Below are positions 5,080 through 7,230 of a stretch of DNA of 7,230 bases, in pieces. The notes under the pieces were generated by a model. It was not told where the DNA came from. It saw only the letters and a program-made list of their open reading frames with translations, and made no database searches. The stretch is from an uncultured Oxalobacteraceae bacterium (GTDB lineage: Bacteria > Pseudomonadota > Gammaproteobacteria > Burkholderiales > Burkholderiaceae). Position 1 is the first letter of the stretch; every line of letters starts with the position of its first letter. The DNA lies in contig CAMLIL010000159.1 of assembly GCA_946480015.1 (NCBI GenBank), positions 1-7,230 of the forward strand, given 5' to 3'. The position numbers were made by a program, and so were the translations under genes.

Positions 5080-6129
5080 ATGGCCAATATGGATACCTGC
5101 ATGATAAGTTTCTTGAAAACCAGTACCGGCCCAAAGTGGCTGGCTTTGATATCGTTATGCGTGGTCGCGCTTACCCTTCCAGCATGCGCACAGCTCAAGC
5201 CCGGCAATTCCGCCGGCGCGAACCCGATCATCCGCGACAAGTTCACCGCCGATCCCGCCCCGCTGGTCGTCGGCGACACGCTCTATTTGTATGTGGGCCA
5301 CGACGAAGCGCAAGGCAACGAAATGTTCACCATGCGTGACTGGCTGGTCTATTCGACCAGGGACATGAAGACATGGACCGAACATGCGCCGATCATGAAG
5401 GCGAAGGATTTCAAATGGGCCAAAGGGGATGCGTGGGCGTCCCAGGCGATCGAAAAGAACGGCAAGTTCTACTTCTACGCCGCCGTCGCACACAATGACA
5501 CGCACCCCGGCATGGCCATCGCTGTGGCGGTCTCGGACAAGCCGACCGGCCCATTCGTCGATGCGCGCGGTTCGGCCCTTGTCACCGACGAGATGACGCC
5601 GAAGGGACCGCACAACTGGGAAGACATCGATCCCACCGTGTTCACCGATGACGACGGCACCAGCTGGCTGGCCTGGGGCAATGGCAATTGCTACATCGCG
5701 AAACTCAAGTCCAACATGATCGACATCGACGGACCGATCCGCGAAATCACACCGCCGCATTTCGTGGAAGGCCCGTGGCTGCACAAGCGTGGCAAGCTGT
5801 ATTACTTAAGCTATGCGTCGATGGACAAAGCCACGCAGGGCGCCGAACACGTGTCGTACTCGACCGCGCCAAGCATCACCGGGCCCTGGACCTACCGCGG
5901 CCTGTTGACGGGACCGGCCAAGAACAGTTTCACGATCCACCCGGGCATCGTCCAGTTCAAGGAAAACTGGTACCTGTTCCTCCATAACGCCGCACTGGAC
6001 ATCGGCGACATGAAAGGCGCGGCGGGCCGGCGTGCTGTGACCGTCGAGCACCTGCAGTACAACCCGGACGGCACGATGAAGCCGGTCGTGCAGACTGAAC
6101 TCGGCGTCAGCGTTCCGGCGCCGCGTTAG
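5080..6129 (+). CDS. GH43 alpha-L-arabinofuranosidase / beta-xylosidase, exported
   Basis: This 349-residue five-bladed propeller enzyme of GH43 is predicted to release arabinose or xylose from (arabino)xylan or its oligosaccharides. The N-terminus is an export signal: KWLALISLCVVALTLPACA. LPAC could be a lipobox (Cys36), although Pro at -2 is unusual; ACA-Q also suits signal peptidase I. The catalytic acids typical of the family are visible: base Asp58 in FTADPAP, pKa-modulating Asp184 in EDIDPTVFTDDDG, and acid Glu230 in FVEGPW. YLYVGHDE, the DAWASQAIEKNGKFYFYAAV segment and TIHPGIVQF support GH43 of the xylosidase/arabinosidase type; the subfamily and main substrate are not resolved. No start has a clear Shine-Dalgarno; the ATG at 5101 gives a more ordinary signal peptide and is a fair alternative. 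It is probably co-transcribed with GH39, 130 nt downstream. Confidence 0.95.
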   Translation: MANMDTCMISFLKTSTGPKWLALISLCVVALTLPACAQLKPGNSAGANPIIRDKFTADPAPLVVGDTLYLYVGHDEAQGNEMFTMRDWLVYSTRDMKTWTEHAPIMKAKDFKWAKGDAWASQAIEKNGKFYFYAAVAHNDTHPGMAIAVAVSDKPTGPFVDARGSALVTDEMTPKGPHNWEDIDPTVFTDDDGTSWLAWGNGNCYIAKLKSNMIDIDGPIREITPPHFVEGPWLHKRGKLYYLSYASMDKATQGAEHVSYSTAPSITGPWTYRGLLTGPAKNSFTIHPGIVQFKENWYLFLHNAALDIGDMKGAAGRRAVTVEHLQYNPDGTMKPVVQTELGVSVPAPR

Positions 6130-6208
6130 GGCCTTGCCCCGGGCGGGAACGCCGCGTCCGCCGTGGCGCCTATGTCCTTGCACTGGGGATCTGACCGCGA
6201 TCTGGAAG

Positions 6209-6224
6209 GGCGCTGGCAAGCGCC
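6209..6224. other. Small hairpin between GH43 and GH39
   Basis: A 6-bp stem (GGCGCT / AGCGCC) with a GGCA loop lies in the 130-nt gap between the two genes. No T-run follows, so transcription is expected to read through. It could be an RNA-stability or processing site; nothing shows a function directly. Confidence 0.35.
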
Positions 6225-6259
6225 AGGAATTACAAAGTCCAACACCAATGGAGAAACAA

Positions 6260-7230
6260 ATGAGTAACAAGAAAATCGCGGCGATGCTGCTGGGCGCCTT
6301 ATTGGCCTGCGCGCCACTGAGCTGGGCACAGGATCGCGTCATCGACGTTGACGTCAAAGCCGTCAAGGGCAAGTTGAATCGGACGTTCAATCTGACGATC
6401 GGTGCCGGCCGCGCGAACGAAGGCTTGCGCGCCGACTGGCAGCAGCAGCTAGCCGAGATCAAACGCGACGCCGGCTTCAAGTACATTCGCATGCACGGCC
6501 TGCTCAACGACGACATGGGCGTCTATGGGGGGACGGACGCGCAGGGCAATGAGCGATACAGCTTCCAGTACATCGACTCCCTGTTCGACTACCTGCTCAG
6601 CATCGGCGTCAAGCCCTTCGTCGAACTTGGCTTCATGCCGCAGGCAATGGCCAGCGGCAGCCAGACCATCTTCTGGTGGCGCGGCAACGTGACTCCGCCG
6701 CGCAGCTACGAAAAGTGGGAAAAGCTGATAGGCGCCCTGACCCAGCACTGGACCGAGCGCTATGGCAGCAAGGAAGTGGCCAGCTGGTACTTCGAGGTGT
6801 GGAACGAACCGAATCTGAATGACGGCTTCTGGATGGGAACGCAGGCGGACTACTTCAAGCTGTACGCCCACGCCGCGCGCGGGATCAAGAGCGTCAACCC
6901 GAGCTACAAGGTCGGTGGCCCGGCCACCGCCGGTGCCGCCTGGATTCCGGAGATGATCGCCTACTGCGTACAGAACAAGGTGCCGCTCGATTTCGTCAGC
7001 ACCCATACCTATGGCGTGGGCGAGGGCTACCTCGACGAGTTCGGCACCAAGGGTACCGTGCTCAGCGCCGACGACACTGCGGTCGTCGGCGACGTGCTCA
7101 GGAACCGCAAGGAGATCGAGGCCTCGGCCATGCCCGGACTGGAACTGCACTATACCGAGTGGAGCTCGTCGTATACGGCGTCCGATCCGACGCACGACAG
7201 CTACCACCAGGCGGCGTATATCCTGGACAA
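6260..7230 (+). CDS. GH39 beta-xylosidase, exported (3' end beyond window)
   Basis: The frame is open for 323 codons from the ATG at 6260 to the edge. The start is fixed by GGAG (6250-6253) six nt upstream; an in-frame ATG at 6248 overlaps that site and is unlikely. MSNKKIAAMLLGALLACAPL followed by SWA-QD is a standard signal peptide, so the enzyme is periplasmic or secreted. The body is the GH39 (beta/alpha)8 barrel: GFKYIRMHGLLNDDMGVY, PFVELGFMPQAMASG, and the acid/base Glu183 in YFEVWNEPNL. The nucleophile Glu300 lies in ELHYTEWSSSY, and DFVSTHTYG is also present. The family removes xylose from the non-reducing end of xylo-oligosaccharides, so it would act after GH43 and GH51 have removed arabinose. 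The C-terminal beta-domain is not seen. It is the second gene of a probable GH43-GH39 operon. Confidence 0.96.
   Translation, partial: MSNKKIAAMLLGALLACAPLSWAQDRVIDVDVKAVKGKLNRTFNLTIGAGRANEGLRADWQQQLAEIKRDAGFKYIRMHGLLNDDMGVYGGTDAQGNERYSFQYIDSLFDYLLSIGVKPFVELGFMPQAMASGSQTIFWWRGNVTPPRSYEKWEKLIGALTQHWTERYGSKEVASWYFEVWNEPNLNDGFWMGTQADYFKLYAHAARGIKSVNPSYKVGGPATAGAAWIPEMIAYCVQNKVPLDFVSTHTYGVGEGYLDEFGTKGTVLSADDTAVVGDVLRNRKEIEASAMPGLELHYTEWSSSYTASDPTHDSYHQAAYILD

Noticed and set aside
6130..6259. Search for another gene remnant in the GH43-GH39 gap
   Set aside because: No frame shows family motifs; only a small hairpin and the GH39 ribosome site are present.

Overview
The window is GC-rich, with typical bacterial signal peptides, lipoboxes and Shine-Dalgarno sites. 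The style (high GC, many exported plant-polysaccharide hydrolases, TonB-like proteins) fits a Gram-negative soil or plant-associated proteobacterium. Oxalobacteraceae such as Massilia or Duganella would be my guess, but this is inference from gene style and was not searched.

It is a hemicellulose (xyloglucan and arabinoxylan) degradation locus. On the left, leftward-reading, are the 5' part of a GH74 lipoprotein (1-500, running off the edge) and, upstream of it, a single-pass protein with a TonB-like N-terminus and a C-terminal PA14 domain (759-1736). On the right, rightward-reading, are a GH51 alpha-L-arabinofuranosidase (2455-4500), a GH43 arabinosidase/xylosidase (5080-6129) and a GH39 beta-xylosidase (6260 to the edge). 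All carry export signals. Together they would cut a xyloglucan/xylan backbone, remove arabinose side chains and release xylose outside the cytoplasm.

The less obvious content lies between the genes. A 103-nt sequence occurs twice in opposite orientation (607-709 and 2084-2186), about 86% identical by hand alignment. One copy is the upstream region of the intact GH74 gene. The other leads into what reads as a gutted GH74 gene: a start region resembling the intact gene's first codons, joined directly to a GH74 C-terminus (to 2315). A second GH74-like C-terminal tail with its own terminator sits at 4773-4874, and a fragment resembling a GH51 C-terminal region at 4921-5007. The locus therefore seems to have held at least two more GH74 genes and one more GH51 gene, now decayed.

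I found no tRNA, rRNA, CRISPR array, transposase, phage or defence genes. The possibly new items are the paired leader element, the short ORF inside it, and the TonB-N/PA14 architecture.
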